From assembly GCF_012726295.1 (NCBI RefSeq), contig NZ_JABAOB010000006.1, positions 310,001-374,000 on the forward strand: 64,000 nucleotides of DNA. Direction: 5' to 3'. Within the stretch, counting starts at the first letter, position 1. Every line of letters starts with the position of its first letter. Position numbers and translations under genes: made by a program. This document shows, piece by piece, positions 50,444-58,105 of the stretch. The notes under the pieces are model-generated. The model did not search any database. It had not been told where the DNA came from and was given only the letters and a program-made list of their open reading frames with translations. Origin of the DNA: Chitinophaga sp. Ak27 (lineage in GTDB: Bacteria > Bacteroidota > Bacteroidia > Chitinophagales > Chitinophagaceae).

Positions 50444-51712
50444 ATGGAGTACGTAGCGACGTTGGCTTTTGCCAGAGAAAGGGACCAACAGGATCCTCTA
50501 CATAAATTCAGAGATCAATTTTATTTTCCACAGCGTAACGGGAAGGATGCGATTTATTTATGTGGTAACTCGCTCGGATTACAGCCAAAGAACGTGAAAG
50601 CGGCTATAGAACAGGAACTGGCGGATTGGCAGCAATGTGCGGTGGAAGGTTATTGGAAAGCTAAAAATCCTTGGTTATATTATCAGCAATACTGCAGTAA
50701 ACCGTTGATGGGCTTATTAGGAGCTAGCCAGCAGGAGTTGACAGTAATGAATACGCTGACGGTGAACCTGCATTTAATGATGCTAAGTTTTTACCGGCCA
50801 AACAAACAGCGGTTTAAAGTGTTAATGGAAGCAGGAGCATTTCCAAGCGACCAATACGCAGTTGAAACGCAGGTAAAGCTCTTTGGATTTGATCCGAAAA
50901 CTGCAGTGATAGAAGTTTCTCCCCGACCAGGAGAACGTTTGATAAGATTAGAAGATATTTTGGAGATTATTAACCGGGAAAGTGATAGCTTAGCGCTGGT
51001 TTTATTTGGAGGTATAAATTACTATACCGGACAGTTTTTTGATATCCCCGCTATAACAGTTGCTGCTCACAAGGCAGGTGCTTACGCAGGTTTCGACCTG
51101 GCACATGTAGCTGGAAATATACCGGTAGAATTGCACAATTGGGACGTAGATTTTGCCGTTTGGTGCTCTTATAAGTACCTGAATGGCGGTCCTGGCGCAG
51201 TAGGAGGCGCATTTGTGCATGAGAAACACGCCAGCAACCGTGATTTTCTTAGATTAGGAGGCTGGTGGGGCAATGAAGAGAGTGCACGTTTTAAAATGGA
51301 AAAGGGGTTTGTGCCTAAAAAAGAAGCTGAAGGATGGCAACAAAGCACCGCTCAGGTGTTTAATATGGTAAGCCTGAAAGCATCCCTGGAATTATTTGAA
51401 GCGGCCGGTATCGGCGCTTTACGTAGCAAAAGCATAGGAATGACTGGTTATCTTGCGTTCCTGTTGCAACAGTTAAAAGGCATAAACTTCCAGATTATAA
51501 CACCGGAAAATTGTAATGAACGCGGCGCTCAACTATCTTTGCTGTTTATCAACAGCGGTAAAGAAATACATCAACGGATGACCGATGCCGGTATAATCGT
51601 TGACTGGCGAGAGCCTGGAGTTATCAGGGTATCACCGGCACCCCTGTATAATTCCTATCAGGACGTATTTCATTTTTATGAAATCATAGCAAATATTGCT
51701 TCAAACGCTTAA
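50444..51712 (+). CDS. kynU: Kynureninase
   Basis: 422 residues, normal kynureninase length. N-terminal half has YLCGNSLGLQPKNVKAAIEQEL and WWYYQQYCSKPLMGLLGASQQELTVMN-type cofactor region (here WLYYQQYCSKPL). AGFDLAHVAGNIPVELHNWDVDFAVWCSYKYLNGGPGA carries the PLP Asp/His and the Schiff-base Lys in SYKYLNGG. C-terminal WREPGVIRVSPAPLYNSYQDV contacts the substrate. It cleaves kynurenine to anthranilate, or 3-hydroxykynurenine to 3-hydroxyanthranilate, with release of alanine. No other tryptophan-degradation or de novo NAD gene is in the window. The RGG-2H gene starts 9 bp downstream, probably on the same transcript. Confidence 0.95.
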   Translation: MEYVATLAFARERDQQDPLHKFRDQFYFPQRNGKDAIYLCGNSLGLQPKNVKAAIEQELADWQQCAVEGYWKAKNPWLYYQQYCSKPLMGLLGASQQELTVMNTLTVNLHLMMLSFYRPNKQRFKVLMEAGAFPSDQYAVETQVKLFGFDPKTAVIEVSPRPGERLIRLEDILEIINRESDSLALVLFGGINYYTGQFFDIPAITVAAHKAGAYAGFDLAHVAGNIPVELHNWDVDFAVWCSYKYLNGGPGAVGGAFVHEKHASNRDFLRLGGWWGNEESARFKMEKGFVPKKEAEGWQQSTAQVFNMVSLKASLELFEAAGIGALRSKSIGMTGYLAFLLQQLKGINFQIITPENCNERGAQLSLLFINSGKEIHQRMTDAGIIVDWREPGVIRVSPAPLYNSYQDVFHFYEIIANIASNA

Positions 51713-51721
51713 TTAAGTAAG

Positions 51722-53095
51722 ATGAATTTTGAGAGAAACGAACGCCCCCGCAGGCCTTATTCTCCTGATACCAACAAAGAGAATGATCCCAATAAGGAGA
51801 AAGGCGATGACAAACCCAACTTAAACAACGAGCGGGAAGGCGGCAAACCCGACTACAACAGTGGCAGCTCTGAAGGGCGCCCTGGTTACAATCGTGAAGG
51901 CGGATATCGTCCGCGTACAGATTACAATCGTGATGGCGGCTATAACCGTGATGGTGGCTACAACCGTGAAGGCGGCGGGTATGACCGCGGCGGTGGTGGT
52001 TACGATCGTGGTGGTGGCTACAACCGTGGCGGCGGATATGATCGCAGCGGCGGTGGATATGACCGTGGTGGCGGTTACGATCGCGGTGGCGGCGGCTACA
52101 ACCGTGAAGGCGGTGGCGGCGGTTACGATCGCGGTGGTGGTGGTGGCTACAACCGTGAAGGCGGTGGTGGCGGTTACGATCGCGGTGGCGGCGGCTACAA
52201 CCGTGAAGGCGGCGGCGGTTACGATCGCGGCGGCGGTGGCTACAACCGTGAAGGTGGCGGCGGCGGCTATGATCGCGGCGGCGGCGGTGGATACAATCGC
52301 GGCGGTGGCGGCGGCGGCTATGATCGCGGTGGCGGCGGTGGATACAACCGTGGCGGCGGCGGTGGTGGCTATGATCGCGGCGGTGGCGGCGGTGGTTACA
52401 ACCGTGGCGGCGGTGGCGGTGGCTACAATCGCGGTGGCGGTGGTGGCGGTGGCTACAATCGCGGTGGCGGTGGTGGTTACAATCGCGGCGGCGGAAGCCC
52501 AAGACAGGGCGGAAGACCTCAACGCTTCGAACCTAAACCAGATAATAAAATTTACTTTATCGCCCTCCTGCCAACTGCAGAAGTAGGTAAAGAAATTATA
52601 AAGATCAAACAGGAATTTGCAGAACAATACGGTCCTATGTACGCACTGAAAGTGTTACCGCATATTACCCTGCAGGTACCTTTCACGGCTGATCCGGCAT
52701 TGGAAAAAGCTTTCTGCGACGAACTGACAGAGTTTGCCAAAACACAGGCTCCTTTTGAAGTGTCTCTGAAAGGCTTCGGTACTTTCCCGAACAAACAAAA
52801 CCGTGTACTCTTCATCAACGTGGAAAAGAGTGAAACCATGTCGGCCATGCACCGTCAATTAATCAACTTCCTGCGTAAGGAATTTGGCTTTAGTACCATG
52901 CTGGCACGTACAGGATTTACGCCACACGTTACCGTGGCCTTTAAAGACCTGGAAGATGAACAGTTTAATAAAGCATGGCCCGAATATGAAAACAAGGAAT
53001 ACGAGGCTACCTTTAAGGTAAATAACCTCTACTTCCTCCGTCACAACGGAAAATCATGGGAAGTGCTGCAGAAATGCAAATTAGGTGGCGCCTGA
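51722..53095 (+). CDS. Tyr/Arg/Gly-rich repeat protein fused to a 2H phosphoesterase (2'-5' RNA ligase-like) domain
   Basis: 457 residues in three parts: a charged, disordered N-terminus (1-67), a low-complexity region of 25 tandem YNR/YDR-glycine units (68-258), and a C-terminal 2H phosphoesterase domain (about 274-457). The last has two H-x-T-x motifs, HITL (His314) and HVTV (His402), the catalytic pair of the LigT/2'-5' RNA ligase superfamily. The repeat region resembles RGG/Tyr domains of eukaryotic RNA-binding proteins and glycine-rich tails of some bacterial ones. Early units carry RE or RD, later ones only RG. A role in RNA end or cyclic-phosphate processing with RNA binding or condensation by the tail is inference. 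Nine base pairs after kynU. Confidence 0.85.
   Translation: MNFERNERPRRPYSPDTNKENDPNKEKGDDKPNLNNEREGGKPDYNSGSSEGRPGYNREGGYRPRTDYNRDGGYNRDGGYNREGGGYDRGGGGYDRGGGYNRGGGYDRSGGGYDRGGGYDRGGGGYNREGGGGGYDRGGGGGYNREGGGGGYDRGGGGYNREGGGGYDRGGGGYNREGGGGGYDRGGGGGYNRGGGGGGYDRGGGGGYNRGGGGGGYDRGGGGGGYNRGGGGGGYNRGGGGGGGYNRGGGGGYNRGGGSPRQGGRPQRFEPKPDNKIYFIALLPTAEVGKEIIKIKQEFAEQYGPMYALKVLPHITLQVPFTADPALEKAFCDELTEFAKTQAPFEVSLKGFGTFPNKQNRVLFINVEKSETMSAMHRQLINFLRKEFGFSTMLARTGFTPHVTVAFKDLEDEQFNKAWPEYENKEYEATFKVNNLYFLRHNGKSWEVLQKCKLGGA
51923..52495 (+). repeat. In-frame tandem repeat coding for 25 YNR/YDR-Gly units
   Basis: About 573 bp of imperfect 18-30-bp units of the form TAC/TAT-AAC/GAT-CGT/CGC followed by 2-7 glycine codons (GGC/GGT). 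Between units 10 and 17 a two-unit higher-order pattern is visible (YNRE-Gly then YDRG-Gly). Long open frames on both strands here are by-products of the repeat. Prone to slippage and to assembly error. Confidence 0.9.
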
Positions 53096-53118
53096 TAAAG
53101 GATCCATCCTCAAATAAC

Positions 53119-53148
53119 AAAGGCCTCCGCAGATGCGGGGGCCTTTTT
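53119..53148 (+). terminator. Terminator after the RGG-2H gene
   Basis: 12-bp stem AAAGGCCtCCGC / GCGGgGGCCTTT (one mismatch) with AGAT loop and a T-run (53143-53147). Confidence 0.9.
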
Positions 53149-53190
53149 CGTTATAAACACAGACAGTATAACTATGTAGGCTATACGAAA

Positions 53191-53937
53191 TTATTGCTTG
53201 ATAATTTTTCCGGAACCTTTTACATCGGCTATCAACCTGGCTTCCCCAGTGTAGAAAATATTCCCGCTTCCATAAATCCTCGCTTCCAGGTTTTTATGCA
53301 CATACACGGCATGATCGCCAGAACCCCGGATAGTAATAATCGCATTCTGCGCCTCCAGGTCCATCGCTGCTATCTTTCCGCTCCCATTGATCTCACTGCT
53401 TAAAGTAGTCGCCAACCCCTTCAACCCAATATTCCCCGACCCATTAACAGTGGTGTTCAGATCCCCTGTATTCAGCAACAACGAAGCATCTCCACTGCCG
53501 TTCAGCTCGTACTTGAAAAGCGAAGTATGTATGGTATCCTTATTATCTAAAGAACCACTGCCATCAAATTTCACCCGCTGAAAAATGGAATTGTGCACGT
53601 ATATCTTTATGGGCAAATGACGGCGCAGGTTTACCCGGTTACGCAAACGCACAAACAAACTGTTGTTGCGGATGCCCGTTTCTATCACGCCAATAATATT
53701 GTCTTCTGCTCGAATCTCTACGGCGCCATTGCCTTCCTGTATTAGCCGCACTTCAAAAGGCCCCGATACCTCCAAATCTGTAAAGGCACCCACACTGCGG
53801 GTTTCCTTCACTACATTGCCAGATCCGGAAATATTGTCCTTGTTGCAGCTGGACAGTATAATACTGAAGATCACTATCATTAACAGTAGCCATCCGATAC
53901 TTAAGCTGGTATATGTGATAATAAACTGCTTCTTCAT
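53191..53937 (-). CDS. Head-GIN domain (DUF2807) lipoprotein
   Basis: 248 residues with a hydrophobic signal and lipobox ILSSC (Cys31), then a parallel beta-helix of the DUF2807 kind with repeated GSG motifs: ISGSGNV, FDGSGSL, LNGSGDA, VNGSGNI, INGSGKI, RGSGDH, YGSGNI, VKGSGKI. The DLEVSGPFEVRLIQEG start is the family signature. Very common in Bacteroidota as a surface or periplasmic lipoprotein of unknown function. A single gene, convergent with the RGG-2H gene. Confidence 0.92.
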   Translation of the reverse strand: MKKQFIITYTSLSIGWLLLMIVIFSIILSSCNKDNISGSGNVVKETRSVGAFTDLEVSGPFEVRLIQEGNGAVEIRAEDNIIGVIETGIRNNSLFVRLRNRVNLRRHLPIKIYVHNSIFQRVKFDGSGSLDNKDTIHTSLFKYELNGSGDASLLLNTGDLNTTVNGSGNIGLKGLATTLSSEINGSGKIAAMDLEAQNAIITIRGSGDHAVYVHKNLEARIYGSGNIFYTGEARLIADVKGSGKIIKQ

Positions 53938-54076
53938 AATTGCTGTTTTAAGGGGCGATTTAAAAAATGACGTATACCAACACCAATACCCCTATGGCGC
54001 AGTTAAATTTCCCCGAACAGCTAAATAAGAAAGGAGAGAAATGAGCAGAGGTGATGATCGTCCATATAAAAGAAAT

Positions 54077-54111
54077 AAGCCGGCCGTACAGACGTACGGA
54101 ACCGGCTTTTT
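54077..54111 (+). terminator. Orphan plus-strand terminator-like hairpin
   Basis: Stem AAGCCGG + CCGTAC / GTACGG + CCGGCTT with AGAC loop and a short bulge, followed by TTTTTGATT. The upstream plus-strand gene ends 950 bp earlier and already has its own terminator. Confidence 0.7.
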
Positions 54112-54349
54112 GATTAACCCCTATGAAAACAAACTATTGCTCTTGTTGAATATCGTTCTCAGTTAATTTACACTGGTAGTAACAGTTGTAGGCTTATTCA
54201 AAGTCTTTGCTTCCTGCTCCTCAAGATGTAAAGTACCTGATGTTATGGATCGATTTTGCAATTACGGTGCCATAATATTTCAAGCTCCTGCATTTAACAT
54301 ATCTTTTGGAAGATATTAACAAAATAACGTGATCGATTATCCGCAAATA

Positions 54350-54381
54350 AAAAAGCCGTCACACGGATGGTGACGGCTTTT
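54350..54381 (-). terminator. Terminator of the Bax-inhibitor-like gene
   Basis: 12-bp perfect arms AAAAGCCGTCAC / GTGACGGCTTTT, 21 bp after the minus-strand stop, followed by TTTTTTATTT on the minus strand. Confidence 0.9.
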
Positions 54382-54401
54382 GAGCTTATCGAAAAAGGTG
54401 A

Positions 54402-55142
54402 TTATCTTCTGTTCAACTTACTCAGCAGGCGCAGTATTTCCAGGTATAACCAAACCAGGGTTACCATTAACCCGAAAGATGCATACCATTCGAAATATTT
54501 AGGTGCACCTTGTGCTGCTCCCTGTTCAATCATATCAAAGTCGAGAATCAGGTTCAGCGCTGCGATACCCACGACAACGAGTGAAAACAGGATGCCGAAA
54601 GTACCACTGCTGTGGATTAACGGCATTTCTATATGGAATAAACGCAATACCAGCGCTATCAGATAGAAAACAGCAATACCCAGGGTAGCTGTCATTACAA
54701 TAGCTTTAAAACGTTCGGTAGCGCGGATCACGCCTGTGCGGTATAGTACCAGCATAGCGATAAAAGTACCGAAGGTAAGTCCAACCGCCTGCAACACAAT
54801 ACCATGCCACTGTGCTTCAAAAATTGCGGAAATAGCACCCAGGAATAATCCTTCTGCCAATGCATAGGCGGGAGCCAGGTAGCCAGCCCATTCTTTTTTG
54901 AAAATAATCACCATAGCCAGTACGAACCCACCAATAGCGCCACCTATAGCCAGCGGCATCACGGAGCTGCCGTTTCTGAAAAATTGACCCCAGGAAAAAA
55001 CTGCCGCTGCCATCAGCAAAAGCAACATGAAAGACATTTTGTTAACAGTACCACGGATAGTCATGGTTTCTCCCGCCAAATGAGGAGCTTTGTCAAATAC
55101 ACTTTGTTTCAGTACAGGGTTATTCGATTGAAATAGTGCCAT
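54402..55142 (-). CDS. Bax inhibitor-1/YccA family membrane protein
   Basis: 246 residues with seven membrane helices. MSFMLLLLMAAAVFSWG, EGLFLGAISAIFEAQWHGIVLQAVGLTFGTFIAMLVLY and a C-terminal LILDFDMIEQGAAQGAPKYFEWYASFGLMVTLVWLYLEILRLL match the bacterial YetJ/YccA-related group. YetJ of Bacillus is a pH-sensitive calcium leak channel; the two acidic residues of the C-terminal segment (DFD) fit that family. The Met at 55142 is used because the longer frame to 55211 begins in the AT-rich upstream region. Confidence 0.9.
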   Translation of the reverse strand: MALFQSNNPVLKQSVFDKAPHLAGETMTIRGTVNKMSFMLLLLMAAAVFSWGQFFRNGSSVMPLAIGGAIGGFVLAMVIIFKKEWAGYLAPAYALAEGLFLGAISAIFEAQWHGIVLQAVGLTFGTFIAMLVLYRTGVIRATERFKAIVMTATLGIAVFYLIALVLRLFHIEMPLIHSSGTFGILFSLVVVGIAALNLILDFDMIEQGAAQGAPKYFEWYASFGLMVTLVWLYLEILRLLSKLNRR

Positions 55143-55318
55143 AAAGTATAGTTTAAATTTATGGGTTAAAAATACGATTTGATTTAATACCAGGGCCCTT
55201 ATATCCCCCAAATCCGGCCAAAATTAGCATTTTTATAACCAATAACTTCATGTTATCACCCATAACAATAAGTAATGAGCAGGCCAGCTTTAAGTCATAA
55301 TAGTCTACTAAAGTTGTG

Positions 55319-55326
55319 TACTTTTG
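55319..55326 (+). promoter_or_regulatory. Candidate -7 box of the korA-like gene
   Basis: TACTTTTG, exact TAnnTTTG match, about 100 bp before the start codon; no clear -33 box. Confidence 0.45.
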
Positions 55327-55426
55327 TAATCGGATCGGGAATAATATTGCCTCATAGCGCAATAACACCGGCCGATTACCTAAATTTACATCTTTAAATA
55401 AAGAATACCTTTAAAAGAATAAATAG

Positions 55427-57277
55427 ATGCCTAATACTTCGATTCAACAGCTGGAGGATGTAGTGATAAAATTTGCGGGCGACAGTGGAGATGGGATGCA
55501 GTTAACAGGTACCCAGTTTTCAAATAATACCGCTTTATTTGGTAATGACCTCAGCACATTCCCGGATTTTCCGGCCGAAATACGTGCCCCAATAGGAACC
55601 TTGCCAGGTGTGAGTGGTTTCCAGCTACATTTTTCATCTAACAGGATATTCACCCCGGGAGACGCCTGCGATGTGCTCGTAGCGATGAATGCGGCTGCGC
55701 TGAAAGCTAACCTCAAGGGACTTAAAAAAGGAGGCATCATCCTGGCCAACACCGATGGCTTTGATGCAAAAAACCTCCGTCTTGCCAATTATCCGGAAGG
55801 AGTAAATCCGCTGGAAGATGGTTCACTGGCAGCTTACCAGCTGCACACCATGGACGTTACCAAAATGACCAGGGAAGCCCTGAAAGACTCTTCCCTTGGG
55901 ATGAAAGAGAAAGACCGCGCCAAAAATATGTTTGTACTGGGCTTTCTCTACTGGCTGTACGACCGTAACATGGAAAATACCGAAGCCTTCCTCAAAGAGA
56001 AATTCGGTAAAAAACCAGAAATCCTGGAAAGTAACCTGAAAGTTCTGCACGCCGGCTACAACTTTGCCGACACTGTAGAAGCCTTTACCACCCGCTATCG
56101 CGTGGAAAAAGCCCGCATGGAACCAGGTACCTACCGCAGTATTACAGGGAATACGGCGCTGGCCTACGGCCTCGTGGCCGCTTCACAAAAAGCCGACTTG
56201 CCGCTGTTCCTGGGTACTTACCCCATTACACCGGCTTCCGATATCCTGCACGAATTGAGCCGCTTCAAGAATTTTGGTATCCGTACCTTCCAGGCGGAAG
56301 ATGAGATAGCCGGAATTACTTCCGCTATTGGCGCTTCCTATGGCGGACATATGGGAGTAACCACTACTTCCGGTCCGGGCATGGCACTGAAAGGTGAAGC
56401 CATGGGCCTGGCGGTGATGCTCGAAATTCCGCTTTTAATTGTTGACATTCAACGCGGAGGACCTTCTACCGGCTTACCTACCAAAACAGAGCAATCTGAC
56501 CTTTTACAGGCTTATTATGGCCGTAACGGCGAATGTCCGATGCCCGTGATCTCGGCATCTACGCCGGCAGATTGCTTCGACGCTGTTTTTGAAGCATTCC
56601 GTATTGCCGTACAGCACATGACACCGGTTATTTTCCTTAGCGATGGATATATTGCCAACGGTTCTGAACCCTGGCGCTTTCCCCAAGCAGCCGATCTGCC
56701 AAAGATTGCAGTGAAGTTCAAAAGAGAACTGGCAGAAGGAGAGGAGCAGTTCCTGCCTTACCACCGCGACGAGAACCTGGTACGCCCCTGGGCCGTGCCC
56801 GGTACTCCCGGCCTGGAACACCGCATCGGAGGGCTTGAAAAGCAAAATATCACCGGTAATGTAAGCTACGATCCGGAAAACCATCAGCTGATGGTGAAAA
56901 TCCGCCAGGAGAAAGTAGATAAAATAGCAGAACATATTCCACTGCAGAAGATAGAGCTGGGGCCCCAAAAAGGTAAGGTACTCGTACTGGGCTGGGGATC
57001 AACCTATGGCGCCATCAAGAGTGCTGTATTGGACCTGCTGGCCGAAGGACACGAAGTGGCACATGCACATATCCGCCATATCCGTCCCTTCCCCAAAAAC
57101 CTGGGCGAAATCCTGCACAGCTACGATAAAGTACTGATCCCGGAAATCAATAATGGTCAATTAATCAAAATTATCCGCGACCAGTTCCTGATCGATGCAC
57201 ATGGTTATAATAAAATCATGGGCGTCCCCATCACCAAGGGCGAGCTGGTTACCAAGATCAAAGAAATGCTGGCCTAG
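55427..57277 (+). CDS. 2-oxoacid:acceptor oxidoreductase, fused gamma-alpha subunit (KorA-type)
   Basis: 616 residues. The N-terminal gamma domain (about 1-190) begins VVIKFAGDSGDGMQLTGTQF and has PDFPAEIRAPIGTLPGVSGFQLHF. The alpha part contains the pyrimidine-binding domain (NTALAYGLVAASQKADLPLFLGTYPITPASDILHELS, FQAEDEIAGITSAIGASYGGHMGVTTTSGPG) and a C-terminal transketolase-C-like domain (KVLVLGWGSTYGAIKSAV). This is the fused subunit of 2-oxoglutarate:ferredoxin-type oxidoreductases. The thiamine-binding beta subunit, normally the next gene, is absent here; a terminator follows directly. The substrate could be 2-oxoglutarate or another 2-oxoacid. Confidence 0.93.
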   Translation: MPNTSIQQLEDVVIKFAGDSGDGMQLTGTQFSNNTALFGNDLSTFPDFPAEIRAPIGTLPGVSGFQLHFSSNRIFTPGDACDVLVAMNAAALKANLKGLKKGGIILANTDGFDAKNLRLANYPEGVNPLEDGSLAAYQLHTMDVTKMTREALKDSSLGMKEKDRAKNMFVLGFLYWLYDRNMENTEAFLKEKFGKKPEILESNLKVLHAGYNFADTVEAFTTRYRVEKARMEPGTYRSITGNTALAYGLVAASQKADLPLFLGTYPITPASDILHELSRFKNFGIRTFQAEDEIAGITSAIGASYGGHMGVTTTSGPGMALKGEAMGLAVMLEIPLLIVDIQRGGPSTGLPTKTEQSDLLQAYYGRNGECPMPVISASTPADCFDAVFEAFRIAVQHMTPVIFLSDGYIANGSEPWRFPQAADLPKIAVKFKRELAEGEEQFLPYHRDENLVRPWAVPGTPGLEHRIGGLEKQNITGNVSYDPENHQLMVKIRQEKVDKIAEHIPLQKIELGPQKGKVLVLGWGSTYGAIKSAVLDLLAEGHEVAHAHIRHIRPFPKNLGEILHSYDKVLIPEINNGQLIKIIRDQFLIDAHGYNKIMGVPITKGELVTKIKEMLA

Positions 57278-57314
57278 TCTGCCAGCCATCAGATATTATT
57301 TATAGCACACAATA

Positions 57315-57345
57315 AAAAATCCTGTCCATCGTGACAGGATTTTTT
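57315..57345 (+). terminator. Terminator after the oxidoreductase gene
   Basis: 12-bp perfect arms AAAAATCCTGTC / GACAGGATTTTT with a 6-nt loop, 37 bp after the stop codon. It confirms that no beta subunit is co-transcribed. Confidence 0.9.
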
Positions 57346-57420
57346 GTATTTTCCTATATGGGGAGAGGATTTACAGCTGCAGCGCTCCATAAAAAATATT
57401 TTTTGATCAAGCTAGGTATT

Positions 57421-58008
57421 ATGAATAGCCTTTTTCGTGTAGTGTTTACCGTTATAACATCAGCTGTATTGCATGCGGAGGTATATGCACAAACCAATAC
57501 TTTCGAAGTACGCGTAGCTAACCATCCGGTTGGCACCATAGAAGCCAACAGGAAAGTAAACGGGCAAACAAAAAGCATCGTTATAAAAACACGTATACAG
57601 GTGATGTTATCTAAGGTAAACAGCGACATCATAAATGAATACAGCAATAACGTGCTCAATACGGCCAAATCTTCCCGGATCACTAAAAACGGGGAAGATA
57701 AGCAAACACTTACCCGTCGTAACGGGAAAGAATATACAATTATAGTCAATGGTGAAAAGTCGACGCTGGATAATGCCGAAATAGAAGCCTGTGTGGCGGA
57801 TCTCTATTTTGCAGAACCCAAGCAGCTGAGCCGGGTATTCTCTGAAACCTTAGGGCTATTCCTGCCGGTAAAGTCAATAGGCGGAGGCATGTATGAACTG
57901 ATTTTACCAGAAGGAAGAAAGAATGTATATAAATATGAAAACGGTACCCTGGTACTGGTAGAGGTAAATCATTCCTTCGGTAAAGCCATATTCGTAAAAG
58001 TAAGTTAA
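57421..58008 (+). CDS. Secreted protein resembling the DUF6134 family
   Basis: 195 residues with a signal peptide (MNSLFRVVFTVITSAVLHAEVYAQ), then FEVRVANHPVGTIEANRKVNGQ, a lipocalin/YceI-like strand pattern seen in DUF6134 proteins. YFAEPKQLSRVFSETLGLFLPVKSIGGGMYELILPEGRKNVYKYENG completes the domain. Function unknown; periplasmic or outer-membrane-associated. The frame opens at 57331 inside the preceding terminator, so the Met at 57421 is used. Confidence 0.75.
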   Translation: MNSLFRVVFTVITSAVLHAEVYAQTNTFEVRVANHPVGTIEANRKVNGQTKSIVIKTRIQVMLSKVNSDIINEYSNNVLNTAKSSRITKNGEDKQTLTRRNGKEYTIIVNGEKSTLDNAEIEACVADLYFAEPKQLSRVFSETLGLFLPVKSIGGGMYELILPEGRKNVYKYENGTLVLVEVNHSFGKAIFVKVS

Positions 58009-58017
58009 ATACAAAGC

Positions 58018-58073
58018 ATTTCTATAAAGCAAAAGGGCTGTATGATCACATAGCCCTTTTGCTTTATAGAAAT
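58018..58073. terminator. Long bidirectional hairpin between convergent genes
   Basis: 22-bp perfect arms (58018-58039 and 58052-58073; sequence begins ATTTCTATAAAGC and includes AAAAGGGCT) with a 12-nt loop that itself contains a TGATCA core. It lies 9 bp after the DUF6134-like stop and 32 bp from the nucleoside permease stop. Confidence 0.85.
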
Positions 58074-58105
58074 CTGAACGCTTTGCTCAATGATTATGTA
58101 TGCAG

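Larger units (their letters stand above)
53938..54401. other. Gene-poor 464-bp interval with two terminator-like hairpins
   Basis: No convincing gene. It holds a hairpin at 54077-54111 oriented for the plus strand although no plus-strand gene precedes it, a small palindrome ATATCTT-TTGG-AAGATAT around 54299-54316, and the Bax-inhibitor gene terminator at 54350-54381. A 41-codon frame with a good AAGGAGAG ribosome site starts at 54041 but runs through the first hairpin. Confidence 0.5.

Noticed and set aside
51923-52495. CRISPR-like array because of regular repeats
   Set aside because: Units are in-frame, of variable length and without unique spacers; no cas genes nearby.
51684-52627. Long frames on the minus strand (His/Arg-rich and Ala/Thr/Val-rich) and a second plus-strand frame over the glycine repeat
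   Set aside because: They are frame-shifted readings of the tandem GGC/GGT repeat with extreme composition; the 457-residue plus-strand frame ends in a recognisable catalytic domain.
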